Positions 26,041 to 35,716 are shown, counted from the first letter of the stretch. The stretch: DNA of 64,000 nt from Slackia isoflavoniconvertens (GCF_003725955.1 NZ_QIBZ01000010.1:1-64000), one strand, 5' to 3'. A program made the numbers and translations. Notes: a model not told the origin generated them from the letters alone.

Positions 26041-26100
26041 TTAGCTTGGTTAGCTTGGTTAGCTTGGTTAGCTTGGTTAGCTTGGTTAGCTTGGTTAGCC
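26041..26100 (+). repeat. Iteron-like array of 9-bp repeats
   Basis: Six perfect tandem copies of TTAGCTTGG at 26041, 26050, 26059, 26068, 26077 and 26086, ending in a partial TTAGCC. No spacers vary, so it is not a CRISPR. It lies 157 nt after the repA stop; directly repeated 9-mers beside a replication ATPase resemble iterons of a plasmid-type origin. One frame would read Ser-Leu-Val repeats, which I regard as a by-product. Confidence 0.75.
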
Positions 26101-26184
26101 ATATTGAAATCGAACCAACCCAACAGGCGCATCTCTTTTGCTTTGTCACATGGCTAAGCATGGTAAACAAGTGACCTGGATGTG

Positions 26185-26902
26185 GCTGCGAAGATATGAT
26201 TTGGTTTGTTAGCTCATAAACCTACTCAAAAGCGCCCCATCCTGGTAGCTGTGTTTAAGCTCTAGCCCCTACCTATCCCGCTTGTTAACGGGTCGCTTCG
26301 TTGGGAATGCCCGCGCTCGTGCTTGGCAGCACCGATACCTAGGCCGCTTCGGCAGACCATGCGGACAGTCCGAAAGAACCTCCCGTTCGCCCGTAACGCA
26401 TGATTAGCAAGAAATCCGCTCTTGAACTGGGGATTTGCAGCCAATCAGATTCTGGAAAACAGGCGGGGTTGTTGGTCGGGAACTTCCCCATATTCCTAAT
26501 ATCCAGATTGTTGATATATACCCACCCCCCTACACGCTAGGGAAACGCGCGGAGCGTTAGTCCGTTGCTCGTTTTCACATTTCGGTTGCGGGGGTTGCCT
26601 GTCGTGCAGTTCGGAACATGCGACCCCTAGGGAGCATCGGCTTGCCCGTGGTTCCGAATCTCGCGGACGGCACATCGACGCGCCATCTCTGGAACAGGTG
26701 AAGCCACGGCTCGAAATGCGCCCCGTGCTAGTGGCGGCAGCAACGCCAACCAACATGAAAGGTTAGGCCAGCAATACACGGCGTTTGTGCTCGCGGTGGC
26801 AAGCGCACCGACACATGCAAGTCAGCCAAGGGAGCACCCGTAGGCTTGCTTTCAAGGCTTGCATTAACGGTGGAACGAACAGGTAACCAGCCACCACGAC
26901 AA
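26185..26902. other. Non-coding stretch of the integrative element
   Basis: About 720 bp without a supportable gene on either strand. Base composition is mixed, with a C-rich run (26521-26533) and scattered short palindromes. It may hold origin, transfer or regulatory sites; no oriT or relaxase signature was recognised. Confidence 0.4.
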
Positions 26903-26916
26903 GAAAGGAGCCGACC

Positions 26917-27060
26917 ATGACGGCAACAGCAATGGCAGAGCGCAAGGCAACGGAGACGGCAGCGGCAGCGCAGCCAGCGCGCACAGGGCGCACAGGGCGC
27001 ACAGGGCGCAAGGAGCGCAGCATCAAGCAGCGCACGGTGGATGCAGCCAAACCTACCTAG
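26917..27060 (+). CDS. Small basic protein, 47 aa, with GRT repeats
   Basis: Short ORF with an excellent AAAGGAG ribosome site 7 nt upstream of ATG 26917. The peptide is Ala-rich then basic, with an in-frame 9-bp repeat GGGCGCACA giving GRTGRTGRK, and ends KQRTVDAAKPT. The stop TAG overlaps the GTG start of the next gene by one base, suggesting coupling. Could be a nucleic-acid-binding or leader peptide. No family recognised. Confidence 0.5.
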   Translation: MTATAMAERKATETAAAAQPARTGRTGRTGRKERSIKQRTVDAAKPT

Positions 27061-27473
27061 TGGCGAGGGGCTACAACGTGCGCAGCACGTGGGAGTCGGA
27101 AAGCCAGTTCGGGTTCGTCGCGCAGGACGATGGGGCAGTGGCGTTCATTCGTCTGCTCTCAAACGGCATCGGCAAGGACAAGCTGCCAGACGAGCCGACC
27201 ATGACCCGCGAGCAGTTCGAGCAGGTGGCCATTAAGTGGCTGAAGACGGCGGACAAGGAGCTGGTGGACGTGCCAGTGCGATTCGACGAGCTTGCACTCA
27301 CGGTGCTATGCGCCGATCGCGCGCTAATCCGCCACCACATCAACATGCTTGGCATGGGCGAGAACCGACACATGCAAGTCACATACCAGATACATCCATG
27401 TGACATGCCACCAGCCCACATCCCGCCCATGTCGCCAAATTGCGGGGAGGTTCTAGCCAGCCTCCCCGCCTAA
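27060..27473 (+). CDS. Hypothetical protein, 137 aa
   Basis: Unrecognised soluble protein starting at GTG 27060. It has WESESQFGFVAQDDGAVAFI, then EQFEQVAIKWLKTADKELVD and a helical DELALTVLCADRALIRHHINML segment. The C-terminus is Pro-rich and of low complexity. It lies 27 nt before the integrase and is coupled to the 47-aa ORF; position suggests a recombination accessory or regulator, without sequence proof. Confidence 0.55.
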   Translation: MARGYNVRSTWESESQFGFVAQDDGAVAFIRLLSNGIGKDKLPDEPTMTREQFEQVAIKWLKTADKELVDVPVRFDELALTVLCADRALIRHHINMLGMGENRHMQVTYQIHPCDMPPAHIPPMSPNCGEVLASLPA

Positions 27474-27500
27474 CTAGCTATTCTAAGGAAGTGTTCATAC

Positions 27501-28709
27501 ATGAAGAAACACATAAAGCCGGCATCGGTTAGTCAGGTGAAGAACTGTCACGGCACACCGGCAAAAGGCTCATGGAGGTTAACGCCCACAATCGGAACTG
27601 ACCCAATCACCAAGAAGCCAATTCGCAAATACAGAACATTTCACGGCACTAAGACGGAGGCAAAGCAAGCCGCCATAGACTTCGCGTGCGAAGTCGAGAG
27701 CGGCCTCAATGTTGACTTGGAGCGTCTAACATTCGGAGAGTATGCAGCTCAATGGATAGCAGAGCGGGAAGCGAGTGGAACCTTCGCTGCAACAACCATC
27801 AAGAGGAACAAGGAACTGGTAGAACACCTGAACACCTATCTTAGAGGCGTTCGCATATCAGACATTGATGCGCCGACAATCCGCAACCTATACATCTACA
27901 TGACGCAAGATGGCGTTGGACATCCTACGCAGAACAAGGCAAGCGTCGTGTTGAAGCAGATAATGAGACAAGCAGTGATCAACGGAATCATCCTCACGAA
28001 TCCTTGCGATCTAGTGAAGCCTCCAAAACAGGAGAAATCGACTGTCAGCATTTCCCTCGACAAGAGCGAGGTGGCCGCACTATGCAAAGCTCTGGATAAG
28101 TTAGAGACGAAGCGATACCCCCACGCTAGGGAAGCCTGCCAGAAGGAAACAGCCAACAAAGCTCATGCAACAGCAGTTAGGCTGATACTTGCAACAGGCT
28201 TGCGTCAAGGCGAGGCTTTAGGGCTGACACGGAACGATGTGGATTTCGATAACGCCATGCTTTATGTGCGCCATACGCTAGACAGGGCAACAGGCAAATT
28301 GAAAAAGCCTAAGACTGACAGCGGCGTGCGCATTGTCGCGCTTGATGAAGCAACCCTATTAATGCTCGGAAGCTGGAAAGCAGCGCAACGTTCCTATTTG
28401 AACTCACTCGGCATTGAGCAAGGAAACGACACACCAGTGATCACGAGCGAAGCGGGCACTCATATGGAAGGAAACAACCTCTATCACTGGTGGAGCAGAT
28501 TCTTGAAAGCCAACAACTTGAAGAAGTGCAGACTTCACGACTTGCGCCACACTCACGCTACGTTGCTCATATCAAGCGGCACGAACATTAAAGCCGTGTC
28601 AGCTAGACTAGGCCATGCAAACATCGGCATCACATTGGACTTGTATGCTCATGCGCAAATGGAAGATGACAGGAAGGCCGCATCTGTGATTGGCTCAATC
28701 ATGTACTAA
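27501..28709 (+). CDS. int: Tyrosine-recombinase integrase
   Basis: A 402-residue phage/ICE-type integrase. An N-terminal AP2-like arm-binding region (GSWRLTPTIGTDP, KYRTFHGTKTEAKQAA) is followed by the SAM-like core-binding domain (LTFGEYAAQWIAERE) and the catalytic domain with all five residues: Arg in ATGLRQGEAL, His and Arg in LHDLRHTHAT, His in RLGHANIG, Tyr in LDLYAHA. AAGGAAG lies 11 nt before ATG 27501. The gene points at the 3' ends of three tRNA-Asp genes 120 bp away, the standard arrangement for integration into a tRNA. Confidence 0.95.
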   Translation: MKKHIKPASVSQVKNCHGTPAKGSWRLTPTIGTDPITKKPIRKYRTFHGTKTEAKQAAIDFACEVESGLNVDLERLTFGEYAAQWIAEREASGTFAATTIKRNKELVEHLNTYLRGVRISDIDAPTIRNLYIYMTQDGVGHPTQNKASVVLKQIMRQAVINGIILTNPCDLVKPPKQEKSTVSISLDKSEVAALCKALDKLETKRYPHAREACQKETANKAHATAVRLILATGLRQGEALGLTRNDVDFDNAMLYVRHTLDRATGKLKKPKTDSGVRIVALDEATLLMLGSWKAAQRSYLNSLGIEQGNDTPVITSEAGTHMEGNNLYHWWSRFLKANNLKKCRLHDLRHTHATLLISSGTNIKAVSARLGHANIGITLDLYAHAQMEDDRKAASVIGSIMY

Positions 28710-28761
28710 GCCGCAGCATAAGCCGCAAAAGCGAATCTCATTGTCGTAGCAGTGTCGTAGC
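28708..28761 (+). promoter_or_regulatory. Paired direct repeats after int (candidate arm sites)
   Basis: AAGCCGCA occurs at 28708 and 28720 (12-bp period) and TGTCGTAGC at 28742 and 28753 (11-bp period), about one helical turn apart, between int and the tRNA array. Such pairs are typical integrase or excisionase binding sites; function is inferred. Confidence 0.4.
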
Positions 28762-28786
28762 CGCCTGATTGTGTGCCTATGAAACC

Positions 28787-28817
28787 AAAAAGGTCAGAGG
28801 TAAAATAGCCTCTGACC
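28787..28817 (-). terminator. Intrinsic terminator of the tRNA-Asp operon
   Basis: Minus strand: GGTCAGAGG, an 8-nt loop, CCTCTGACC, then TTTTT. It lies 11 nt after the 3' end of the last tRNA. The + strand reading also ends in a T-rich run, so it may serve int too. Confidence 0.75.
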
Positions 28818-28828
28818 TGGTGTTTTAA

Positions 28829-28905
<77 letters not shown>

Positions 28906-28929
28906 GAATGGTGCGTACTTGAAAAAAGA

Positions 28930-29006
<77 letters not shown>

Positions 29007-29035
29007 GTGCTACACACGTGAGTTTGAAAAAAAGA

Positions 29036-29112
<77 letters not shown>

Positions 29113-29150
29113 GTATTTTCAAACTTCACCTCTCTCAAGGCAGCCAGGAT

Positions 29151-29179
29151 AGTCTACACAAACGAAGAGATTCGGGCAA
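29151..29179 (-). promoter_or_regulatory. Promoter of the tRNA-Asp operon
   Basis: Minus strand TTGCCC (29174-29179), 17-bp spacer, TAGACT (29151-29156). Directly upstream lies a T-rich palindrome (29179-29202) that may end the substrate-binding-protein transcript. Confidence 0.5.
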
Positions 29180-29217
29180 GAACTTTTTTGAAAAAATTCT
29201 TGAAGGCGGAATTTCGC

Positions 29218-30222
29218 CTATTTTGCCTTGAGGTCGCCCGTCTCGGAATCGTAGGCGACGTCGGCCTGCAGGTATTCCTTGCCCTTCATCCAATCGAGAA
29301 CAGGGTCGACCATGTCTTTCGTGGGAAGCTCGGCTTCGGGGTAAGAAGAAATGGGATACGTGTCAGCCACAATACCGGGCAGATTCGCTTTTTCCACGAG
29401 CAAATCGCGGAATCCCTCGGGGTCGGCCTCAATCGCGACCACGGCATCGTTCCATGCGAGGCGTACGCTCTCGAGCGCAGCTTTGCCGCCCTCGAGCCAC
29501 GAAGAGCGCACGGCGAGAACCGACTGGCTTACGTTGCCCACGCCTTGCGTGTCGTCGGCAAGCGTGATCATGCCCGTCGCCTCGCCCAGCGCAAGCAGGC
29601 TGCCCGGCAACGCGGCCGCCGCGACCTGGTTGTTCGTCATAGATTCGTAGCGAACTGGAAGCTTTTTGATCTCTTCGTTGACGATTTCGCCTTCTGAAGC
29701 GCCAGCGGCCTCCATAAGCTTGTCCATCACATATTCGGGCACGGTATTCGAGCCAACGCCAATGCCTTTGCCCTTCAAATCGGCGAGACTCTTGATGCCC
29801 GATTCAGGCGACGTTTGAATGCCGAAACGACCCTGTTCGGGCGTGGCGCCAAGCGTAACCCATGCGAGGTTCAAACCAATGCCGCTCACCACGAGCGACG
29901 CGGAAACCATGATATCGGTCATCGCACCGTCGATTTCACCCGCTGCGAATGCCGTGGAAAGCTCCTGTGCGCTTTGGAACGTAACGATTTCGACCTCGAC
30001 GTCGTGATCGCCATAGAAGCCCTTTTGCTCGGCAACCCAGAAAGGCAGCGAGTCCTCGGTCTGCATGGTGCCGATTTTCATCGAAGTAGCTTCAGGCGCG
30101 GCGCTCTCCTGCGAAGAGCAGCCCGAAAGCGCGACCGCCGAAAACGCGGCAACCGAAGCAAGCCCGATGAAATCGCGACGCGACATTGCGCCCTTGCTCG
30201 TAACGTCGATGACGTTTTTCAT
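29218..30222 (-). CDS. ABC substrate-binding lipoprotein, NrtA/SsuA/ThiY-like, Tat-type
   Basis: A 334-residue extracytoplasmic binding protein of the nitrate/sulfonate/taurine/thiamine-precursor group. The signal combines a twin-arginine (MSRRDFIGLASVAAFS) with a lipobox (ALSGC), so it is predicted to be exported folded and lipid-anchored. Core features are KIGTMQTEDSLPFWVAEQKGFY and LKGKGIGVGSNTVPEYVMD. The start MKNVID at 30222 has AGGGAGA about 9 nt upstream. No permease or ATPase gene is adjacent, so its transporter partners lie elsewhere or it has a separate role. Substrate not readable. Confidence 0.88.
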   Translation of the reverse strand: MKNVIDVTSKGAMSRRDFIGLASVAAFSAVALSGCSSQESAAPEATSMKIGTMQTEDSLPFWVAEQKGFYGDHDVEVEIVTFQSAQELSTAFAAGEIDGAMTDIMVSASLVVSGIGLNLAWVTLGATPEQGRFGIQTSPESGIKSLADLKGKGIGVGSNTVPEYVMDKLMEAAGASEGEIVNEEIKKLPVRYESMTNNQVAAAALPGSLLALGEATGMITLADDTQGVGNVSQSVLAVRSSWLEGGKAALESVRLAWNDAVVAIEADPEGFRDLLVEKANLPGIVADTYPISSYPEAELPTKDMVDPVLDWMKGKEYLQADVAYDSETGDLKAK

Positions 30223-30249
30223 GAAACACATCTCCCTTCATTGATGCGT

Positions 30250-30660
30250 TGCGGTGAATTGTTACCGTTTAAACAGCACATGCGATAGTACCGACATCGC
30301 TAAGCAACACAAGCAAATAATGATAGCGCCCCGCATAAGGACGAATAATCCATGCGGACGAACAAGGAAGCGGCCGCCGACTGGCGACCGCGTAGGCATC
30401 AGATGGCAAATACTCAATCGCATTTTTCTTTGCGCACCAATACGAATACCATTGAAACAATAATTCAATTCTGTGGAGAACGCATGGGGCCACGAGAAAA
30501 CCCGCCCGCAATTCCCGACGCGCTCCTTGATAGATCGGCGTTCGCCAAAGGTCGGTCAGCCGATCCGCAACCGGTCGATCCGCGCTTCCTCAAAAGGAGA
30601 TTCGAAAAAGTCCGCACGACGAGTTCGACAGGACCTGGGCGAATCGGAGTTCAGCATGTC
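30250..30660. other. Gap without supported gene
   Basis: The 460-bp gap between the binding-protein gene and trxB contains a few open frames in all phases, but none has a ribosome site plus recognisable composition. The leftmost part must hold the promoter of the binding-protein gene. Confidence 0.4.
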
Positions 30661-30683
30661 AAAACATGACGGCAATGGCCAAA

Positions 30684-31640
30684 CTAATCGAGGTTCAAGT
30701 ATTCGAACGCGGCCGTAGCCGCATTTGCCCCGTCGGAAGCGGCAGTTATCACTTGGCGCAGCGGTTTTTCGCGCACATCGCCCGCAACGAACACGCCTGG
30801 CACATTGGTCGCTCCGCTCTCGCCCGCAATCGCATAGCCCGCTTCGTTAAGGGCGACGCCGGCAGCCTTGAGCACGTTCGATCGCGGATTCGTACCCACA
30901 GCAATAAATACCGCATCGGTATTCACGACGCGCTCATCGCCCGTATTCCTATCGCGAACGAGAATCGATTCCACATGCGGCATGGGCACTTCCCCATCGG
31001 TCGTCGACCGAATCGCTTCAACAGTCGAATTCAACACAAGCTCTACGTTCGACAGTTCGGAAAGAGCATTGAGGTAAAGGGCATCGGCACGGAACGAATC
31101 GCGCCTGTGCACCACGTACACCTTCTCGCAAATACGCGATAGATACAGGGCATCGCCCACGGCCGTGTTACCGCCGCCGACTACCACCGCGACCTTGCCG
31201 CGGAAAAACCCGCCGTCGCATGTTGCGCAATACGAAACGCCTCTGCCACGCAGCTCAGCTTCCCCCGAAACACCGAGCTCTCGAGGCTCGGCTCCTGTCG
31301 CGACGATAACTGCCCGAGCGGAATACTGAACACCAGATGCGCAGGTCAGTAATTTCTTTACAGCGTCAACATTAAGATCAACCACTTCATCGGGAACGCG
31401 CTCAGCGCCAAATCTTTCGGCTTGCGACGCCATTGCAAACGAAAGCTCGAACGCATCTACGCCCTCGGCAAAACCCGGATAATTATCGAGTCGCTCCGTT
31501 TGGGTCATTTGCCCGCCTGGCCCCATTCGCTCGAAAACCGCCACCGACAATCCAGCGCGAGCCGCATAGAGCGCTGCGGTCATGCCGGCAGGCCCGCTTC
31601 CTACTACGGCAACATCGAGCTCGGTTCGTTCATCAATCAT
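30684..31640 (-). CDS. trxB: Thioredoxin reductase
   Basis: A 318-residue FAD/NADPH flavoprotein that reduces thioredoxin. Seen: FAD motif VAVVGSGPAGMTAALYAARAG, redox pair CATC in SYCATCDGGFFRG, NADPH motif VVVGGGNTAVGDALYL, and GVFVAGDVREKPLRQV in the C-terminal FAD site. Start ATG 31640 has AAGGAAAGGGG 8 nt upstream; an extension to 31679 overlaps the trxA terminator and is rejected. The thioredoxin gene lies upstream, separated by that terminator. Confidence 0.95.
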   Translation of the reverse strand: MIDERTELDVAVVGSGPAGMTAALYAARAGLSVAVFERMGPGGQMTQTERLDNYPGFAEGVDAFELSFAMASQAERFGAERVPDEVVDLNVDAVKKLLTCASGVQYSARAVIVATGAEPRELGVSGEAELRGRGVSYCATCDGGFFRGKVAVVVGGGNTAVGDALYLSRICEKVYVVHRRDSFRADALYLNALSELSNVELVLNSTVEAIRSTTDGEVPMPHVESILVRDRNTGDERVVNTDAVFIAVGTNPRSNVLKAAGVALNEAGYAIAGESGATNVPGVFVAGDVREKPLRQVITAASDGANAATAAFEYLNLD

Positions 31641-31660
31641 GGCGCGACCCCTTTCCTTTA

Positions 31661-31696
31661 AGAAAAAGGCGGCAAGCATTGATGCCTTGCCGCCTT
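31661..31696 (-). terminator. Intrinsic terminator of trxA
   Basis: Minus strand AAGGCGGCAAG, loop, CTTGCCGCCTT, then TTTTTCTT. It overlaps the trxB leader, so trxB either reads through or has its own promoter. Confidence 0.8.
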
Positions 31697-31778
31697 AGCC
31701 GTACATTCGCTCTAAAGCGCCCGCCAAGACGCCATTTTCTCAAAAGGTCCATCGCGATGCGATCAGGGATCTCAATAA

Positions 31779-32087
31779 TTAATCGAGCAACGCGAGCACG
31801 TTCGCTTTCGGTTGCGCGCCCATTGCAGTGCGCTTCACCTGACCGCCCTCAAACACCATAAGCGTGGGCACACTCATAATGCCGTAACGCTGGGCGAGAT
31901 CAAGCGATTGATCGATATCGACCTTGTACACCGCGGCCTTGCCGGCAACCTCGTTCGCCACCTCATCGAGCACAGGAGCGAGCATCTTGCAAGGACCGCA
32001 CCACGTTGCGAAAAAGTCAACGAGCACAGGGCCGGTCGCCTGCAACACCTTGGAATCGAATTCTTGAGAAGTAATGACCTGAGCCAT
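31779..32087 (-). CDS. trxA: Thioredoxin
   Basis: A 102-residue disulfide reductant. The active site is WCGPCKM (about residues 28-34), with the buried Asp in LVDFFATWC and the cis-Pro in GIMSVPTLMVF. GAAGGAGG precedes ATG 32087. Paired with trxB downstream to form the thioredoxin system. Confidence 0.97.
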   Translation of the reverse strand: MAQVITSQEFDSKVLQATGPVLVDFFATWCGPCKMLAPVLDEVANEVAGKAAVYKVDIDQSLDLAQRYGIMSVPTLMVFEGGQVKRTAMGAQPKANVLALLD

Positions 32088-32360
32088 AACGCCCTCCTTC
32101 GTTTGTCGCCTTACATTCGCGACCTCTTAATTGTTACCGATAAGATAGCATATAGAATATGAAAAGCAAGTAAATCTCTGTAACGTTGCCCCAACGTCAA
32201 CTAAGCAACGCTTGACCCATGGGCTCAAATTGTTCACCATGGAAATAAAACAGCCTGCCCATGCGTGCAGGAAGCTCTGGGAAGATACGTGAAGCACTCC
32301 GATGCGTACCCAGCACCCAGCCCGCCCTTGCGCGCGGGAAGCTCAACCGAAGGAGCAACA

Positions 32361-33278
32361 ATGCAATCATCATACGTCTACGATACCTCCGATCGGGCCC
32401 CGGCATACAAAGACGCCCAAACTGTTAACGTGAACCTCGTTTTGGAGGGCGGCGCAATGCGCGGACAGTTTACTGCAGGCGTGCTCGACTTCTTCATGGA
32501 CCAAAACCTTTGGTGCGAGCATGTAATCGGCACGAGCGCGGGCGCGTTGAATGGCTACAACTACGTTGCCGGCGAGCTCGGGCGCACCTGCTTTTTGAAC
32601 ACGAAATACTGCGACGACCCGCGCTATCTTTCCATGAAGAATTTTGTACGAACGGGCGATGCCCTCGGTCGCGATTTTGCGTTCCACGAGATTCCCGAAA
32701 CGCTCGAACCCTTTAACTTCAAGGCATTTCGCGAATCCCCCATGGAGCTCACGACCGTCGCAAGCGACCTTGAAACCGGTGAAGCCGATTACCATGTAAT
32801 GGAGACCGCCGATGACGAGCGCGATATCGAATACCTACGCGCATCGGCAAGCATGCCTTTGGTGTCGCATATCGTTGAGCTCGACGGCAAAAAGCTGCTC
32901 GACGGCGGCCCGTGCGACAGCATACCGCTGCTGCATTCCATGCTCATGGGCAATACCGACAAACACATCGTGGTGCTCACGCAAGACTCGACATTCGTGA
33001 AGGGCCCAAACAAAACCATGCCCTTGATCAAGCGCATATATTCCGACTACCCCCGTTTCGTCGATCGCGTCGAATATCGCCATTTCGAATACAACCGTTG
33101 CTATCGATGGATCAAACGCCTGCATGACGAAGGCAAAATTTTCATGATTCAACCGAGCGAGCCAGTAACGGTTTCCAGCATGGAACGTGATGCCGACAAA
33201 CTGTTCGCGCTTTATGAACAAGGTTTACGGGTCGCGGCGGAAAACTGGAACGCACTGCAGGATTACCTGGCGAAATAA
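32361..33278 (+). CDS. Patatin-like phospholipase, YjjU type
   Basis: A 305-residue serine hydrolase with the patatin Ser-Asp dyad. The oxyanion loop is LVLEGGAMRGQFTAG, the nucleophile GTSAGALNG (Ser about residue 65) and the Asp within LLDGGPCDSIP. AAGGAG lies 6 nt before ATG 32361. It is isolated between opposite-strand neighbours. Acyl hydrolysis of phospholipids is the family activity; substrates in bacteria are poorly known. Confidence 0.92.
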   Translation: MQSSYVYDTSDRAPAYKDAQTVNVNLVLEGGAMRGQFTAGVLDFFMDQNLWCEHVIGTSAGALNGYNYVAGELGRTCFLNTKYCDDPRYLSMKNFVRTGDALGRDFAFHEIPETLEPFNFKAFRESPMELTTVASDLETGEADYHVMETADDERDIEYLRASASMPLVSHIVELDGKKLLDGGPCDSIPLLHSMLMGNTDKHIVVLTQDSTFVKGPNKTMPLIKRIYSDYPRFVDRVEYRHFEYNRCYRWIKRLHDEGKIFMIQPSEPVTVSSMERDADKLFALYEQGLRVAAENWNALQDYLAK

Positions 33279-33329
33279 GCGAACTCGATTTCGTCCGCAG
33301 AGGCGCCGGCACCAATGCAACCGCCTATG

Positions 33330-33986
33330 CTATTTCCCCGAGCTTGGGCATATATCAGCCAAGAAGCACTCCTGGCATTTCGGGCGACGGGCCACGCAGA
33401 ATTCGCGTCCAAAATGGACCCACTGATGATTGATGTACAACCAATCGGGCTGAGGGTAGATTTTCATGAGCTTCGCCTCAACCTTTTCGGGCGTATCGTC
33501 GTTGCGCGTCGCAAACCCCAGCTGATGGGCGATGCGGAATACATGCGTATCGACGGCGATGCCCTGAGGGTCTCGAAACGCCTGACACATAACCACATTT
33601 GCCGTTTTGCGCCCTACCCCAGGAAGTTTCTGCAAATCGACCATAGTACGCGGCACTTCGCCACCAAATTCGGCAAGCACCGTTTGCGCACACGCCTTCA
33701 AGTTCTTCGCTTTACTGCGGAAAAACCCGAGCGGATGAATAATCGCCTCTATGTCTTCAATGCTCGCCGCCGCCATGGCCTCTGGAGTGCCGAATCGCGC
33801 AAATAATTCGGGGGTCACCTTATTCACGGCCGCATCGGTGCACTGAGCCGACAGAATAACCGCCACGGTAAGCGTAAACGGGTCGACGTGATCGAGCGAG
33901 CATGCGCCTTCGCCGTAATGCTCAAACATGCGCTGTTCGATTTCGGCAGCACGCTCACGTTTCTGCGTAAGATTCTCACGAGGCAT
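33330..33986 (-). CDS. nth: Endonuclease III
   Basis: A bifunctional DNA glycosylase/AP lyase for oxidised pyrimidines. The 218-residue protein has the HhH motif KLPGVGRKTANVV (Lys nucleophile), the catalytic Asp in VDTHVFRI, and the full four-Cys [4Fe-4S] loop CVARRPKCQECFLADIC near the C-terminus. The contrast with the clusterless MutY homologue at 11527 is notable. It follows the DUF2130 gene by 2 nt. Confidence 0.96.
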   Translation of the reverse strand: MPRENLTQKRERAAEIEQRMFEHYGEGACSLDHVDPFTLTVAVILSAQCTDAAVNKVTPELFARFGTPEAMAAASIEDIEAIIHPLGFFRSKAKNLKACAQTVLAEFGGEVPRTMVDLQKLPGVGRKTANVVMCQAFRDPQGIAVDTHVFRIAHQLGFATRNDDTPEKVEAKLMKIYPQPDWLYINHQWVHFGREFCVARRPKCQECFLADICPSSGK

Positions 33987-33988
33987 GG

Positions 33989-35716
33989 CTATTCGTCACC
34001 CTTCGCATCAATATCGCTTTCAAGAACCTCGGCCGAATCGCTTCCGTCGCCGATCATGGCGCCAGCAGCACGCTGTTCGGCAAGTTCAGCGAACTTCGCT
34101 TGCATAGTAGGGTTTTTTCGCGTGAGCTTCTTGATGGTGAGGTCTTGTGCCTTATCGTTGGCCAGGCGCAAATTACGCTCGCTGCCGAGCAAAGCATCTT
34201 TTGTTTTCTGCAAATGGTCGATGGTCTTGTCGATTTCCTCAATCGCCGTTTGGAACTTGCGGCTTGCCAGGTCATAGTTCTTCGAGAACTTCGTTTTGAA
34301 CTCTTCCATCGAGTTTTCGAAGTTCGTAATATCGATATTCTGGTTGCGCACCTCGGCAAGCTGCGTTTTGTATTGCAGTGCCGAAAGCGCAGCATTGCGC
34401 AGAATGGAAATAATCGGAATGAAGAACTGCGGGCGAATGACATACATCTTCGGGTAGCGATACCCCATATCGACAATGCCTTCGTTATAAAGCTCGTTGT
34501 CGGGCTCGAGCATGGTGCACAATACCGCGTATTCGCAACCTTTCTTCGTTCGATCGGAGTCGAGCTTTTTAAAGAAGTCTTCGTTTTTATGCTTGGTTTT
34601 CGTTTCGTCGTTCTCGTTCTTCATCTCGAACATGATTGAAACGATTTCTTCGCCGGTTTCGGGGTCGCACTCGCGGAATACGAAGTCGCCCTTCGTGCCT
34701 TCGACAATGTCGTTATCTTTTTCAAAGTATGCATGCGGGAACGCCGTAGCTCGAATTTTGTTGAACTCGATTTCGCAGTGCTGTTCGAGCGACTCGCCCA
34801 CCATTTTCGTCGAAAGACGCGCCTTCATTTCTTTCACGCGGGCAATTTCGTCGTCTTTGTACTTGATGAGTTCGTCTTTCTGAGCAAGCTCATGCGTCAT
34901 TTGCTCGCGCAACGCCGCCTGAGCCTGAGCCGCCTTAGCGCGCTCGAGTTCAACAGTCGCCTTCGCTTCGTCACGCTCGCGCTCAGCCTGAACGCGCGCC
35001 TGCGACACAGCAAGATCTTTCTCGGCGGCGAACTGCTGCGATTGCGATTCGATTTGCTGCCTCTGGGTTGCGATGGTCTGCTGCAGCTTCGCCGATTCCT
35101 CGGCGGCCCGTCGCGACGCCTCGATCTTCTCCAACGCCAACTTCTGCGAGTATTCCTTCGACTGCGATTCGATTTGTTGTTTGAACGCGGCTTCTTGCGA
35201 AGCGATTTGGGTTTTGAGCGCTGCGATTTCAGCATCGCGTTTCGCGGTGGCATCGATAAGCGACTTTTCATGTTCGGCCTGCGTGGCGCGCTTTTGCGAT
35301 TCCTGGTCGGCCGAAAGCTTCTCGACTTCGGCCTGAAGCTTGGCAATTTCCGCCTGTTTTTCAGCAAGCGCCGTTTTTATATCGGCATCGGCCTTTTGGC
35401 GCTCCGCCTGCTGCACCTGCTGCATTTCTTTCTCGGACGCCTTCGCCGCCTGTTCGCTCTGCTCAAGCGCCGCCGCAAGCTTCGCTTCAAGCTCCGCGAT
35501 ACGCGCCTCGCTTGTGGCCTGGGCGTTTTGCGCCTCGCTTTTCACCTTCGACACGGCAAGCGCCACAGCTTGCTCGTTTTGCTGCTTCAGCATGCCTTCG
35601 CGCTGGGCGATTTCCTTATCGAACTCCTGCGTGCGAACCTGACGCACAATGTCGGCGAACCCACGCTCGTCTACCTGGAACACCTCGCCGCAATGGGGGC
35701 ACTTGATTTCATTCAC
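33989..35716 (-). CDS. DUF2130 coiled-coil protein
   Basis: A 575-residue protein of unknown biochemical role. The N-terminus [21 protein letters not shown] holds a CxxC pair. Residues 35-290 form a long Gln/Ala/Lys/Glu coiled coil. The C-terminal DUF2130 domain has [40 protein letters not shown] and [20 protein letters not shown], a nuclease-like arrangement of Glu, Lys and Asp residues. Upstream of nth in one unit, consistent with a DNA-related role. Confidence 0.85.
   Translation of the reverse strand: MNEIKCPHCGEVFQVDERGFADIVRQVRTQEFDKEIAQREGMLKQQNEQAVALAVSKVKSEAQNAQATSEARIAELEAKLAAALEQSEQAAKASEKEMQQVQQAERQKADADIKTALAEKQAEIAKLQAEVEKLSADQESQKRATQAEHEKSLIDATAKRDAEIAALKTQIASQEAAFKQQIESQSKEYSQKLALEKIEASRRAAEESAKLQQTIATQRQQIESQSQQFAAEKDLAVSQARVQAERERDEAKATVELERAKAAQAQAALREQMTHELAQKDELIKYKDDEIARVKEMKARLSTKMVGESLEQHCEIEFNKIRATAFPHAYFEKDNDIVEGTKGDFVFRECDPETGEEIVSIMFEMKNENDETKTKHKNEDFFKKLDSDRTKKGCEYAVLCTMLEPDNELYNEGIVDMGYRYPKMYVIRPQFFIPIISILRNAALSALQYKTQLAEVRNQNIDITNFENSMEEFKTKFSKNYDLASRKFQTAIEEIDKTIDHLQKTKDALLGSERNLRLANDKAQDLTIKKLTRKNPTMQAKFAELAEQRAAGAMIGDGSDSAEVLESDIDAKGDE

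Noticed and set aside
26041-26100. CRISPR array
   Set aside because: The repeats are contiguous 9-mers without spacers, and no cas gene is present.
25971-26174. Protein with Ser-Leu-Val repeats
   Set aside because: The frame is formed by the iterons; no ribosome site and no domain.
30352-30669. 105-codon ORF between the binding protein and trxB
   Set aside because: No ribosome site and Arg/Pro-rich composition typical of random GC-rich DNA.
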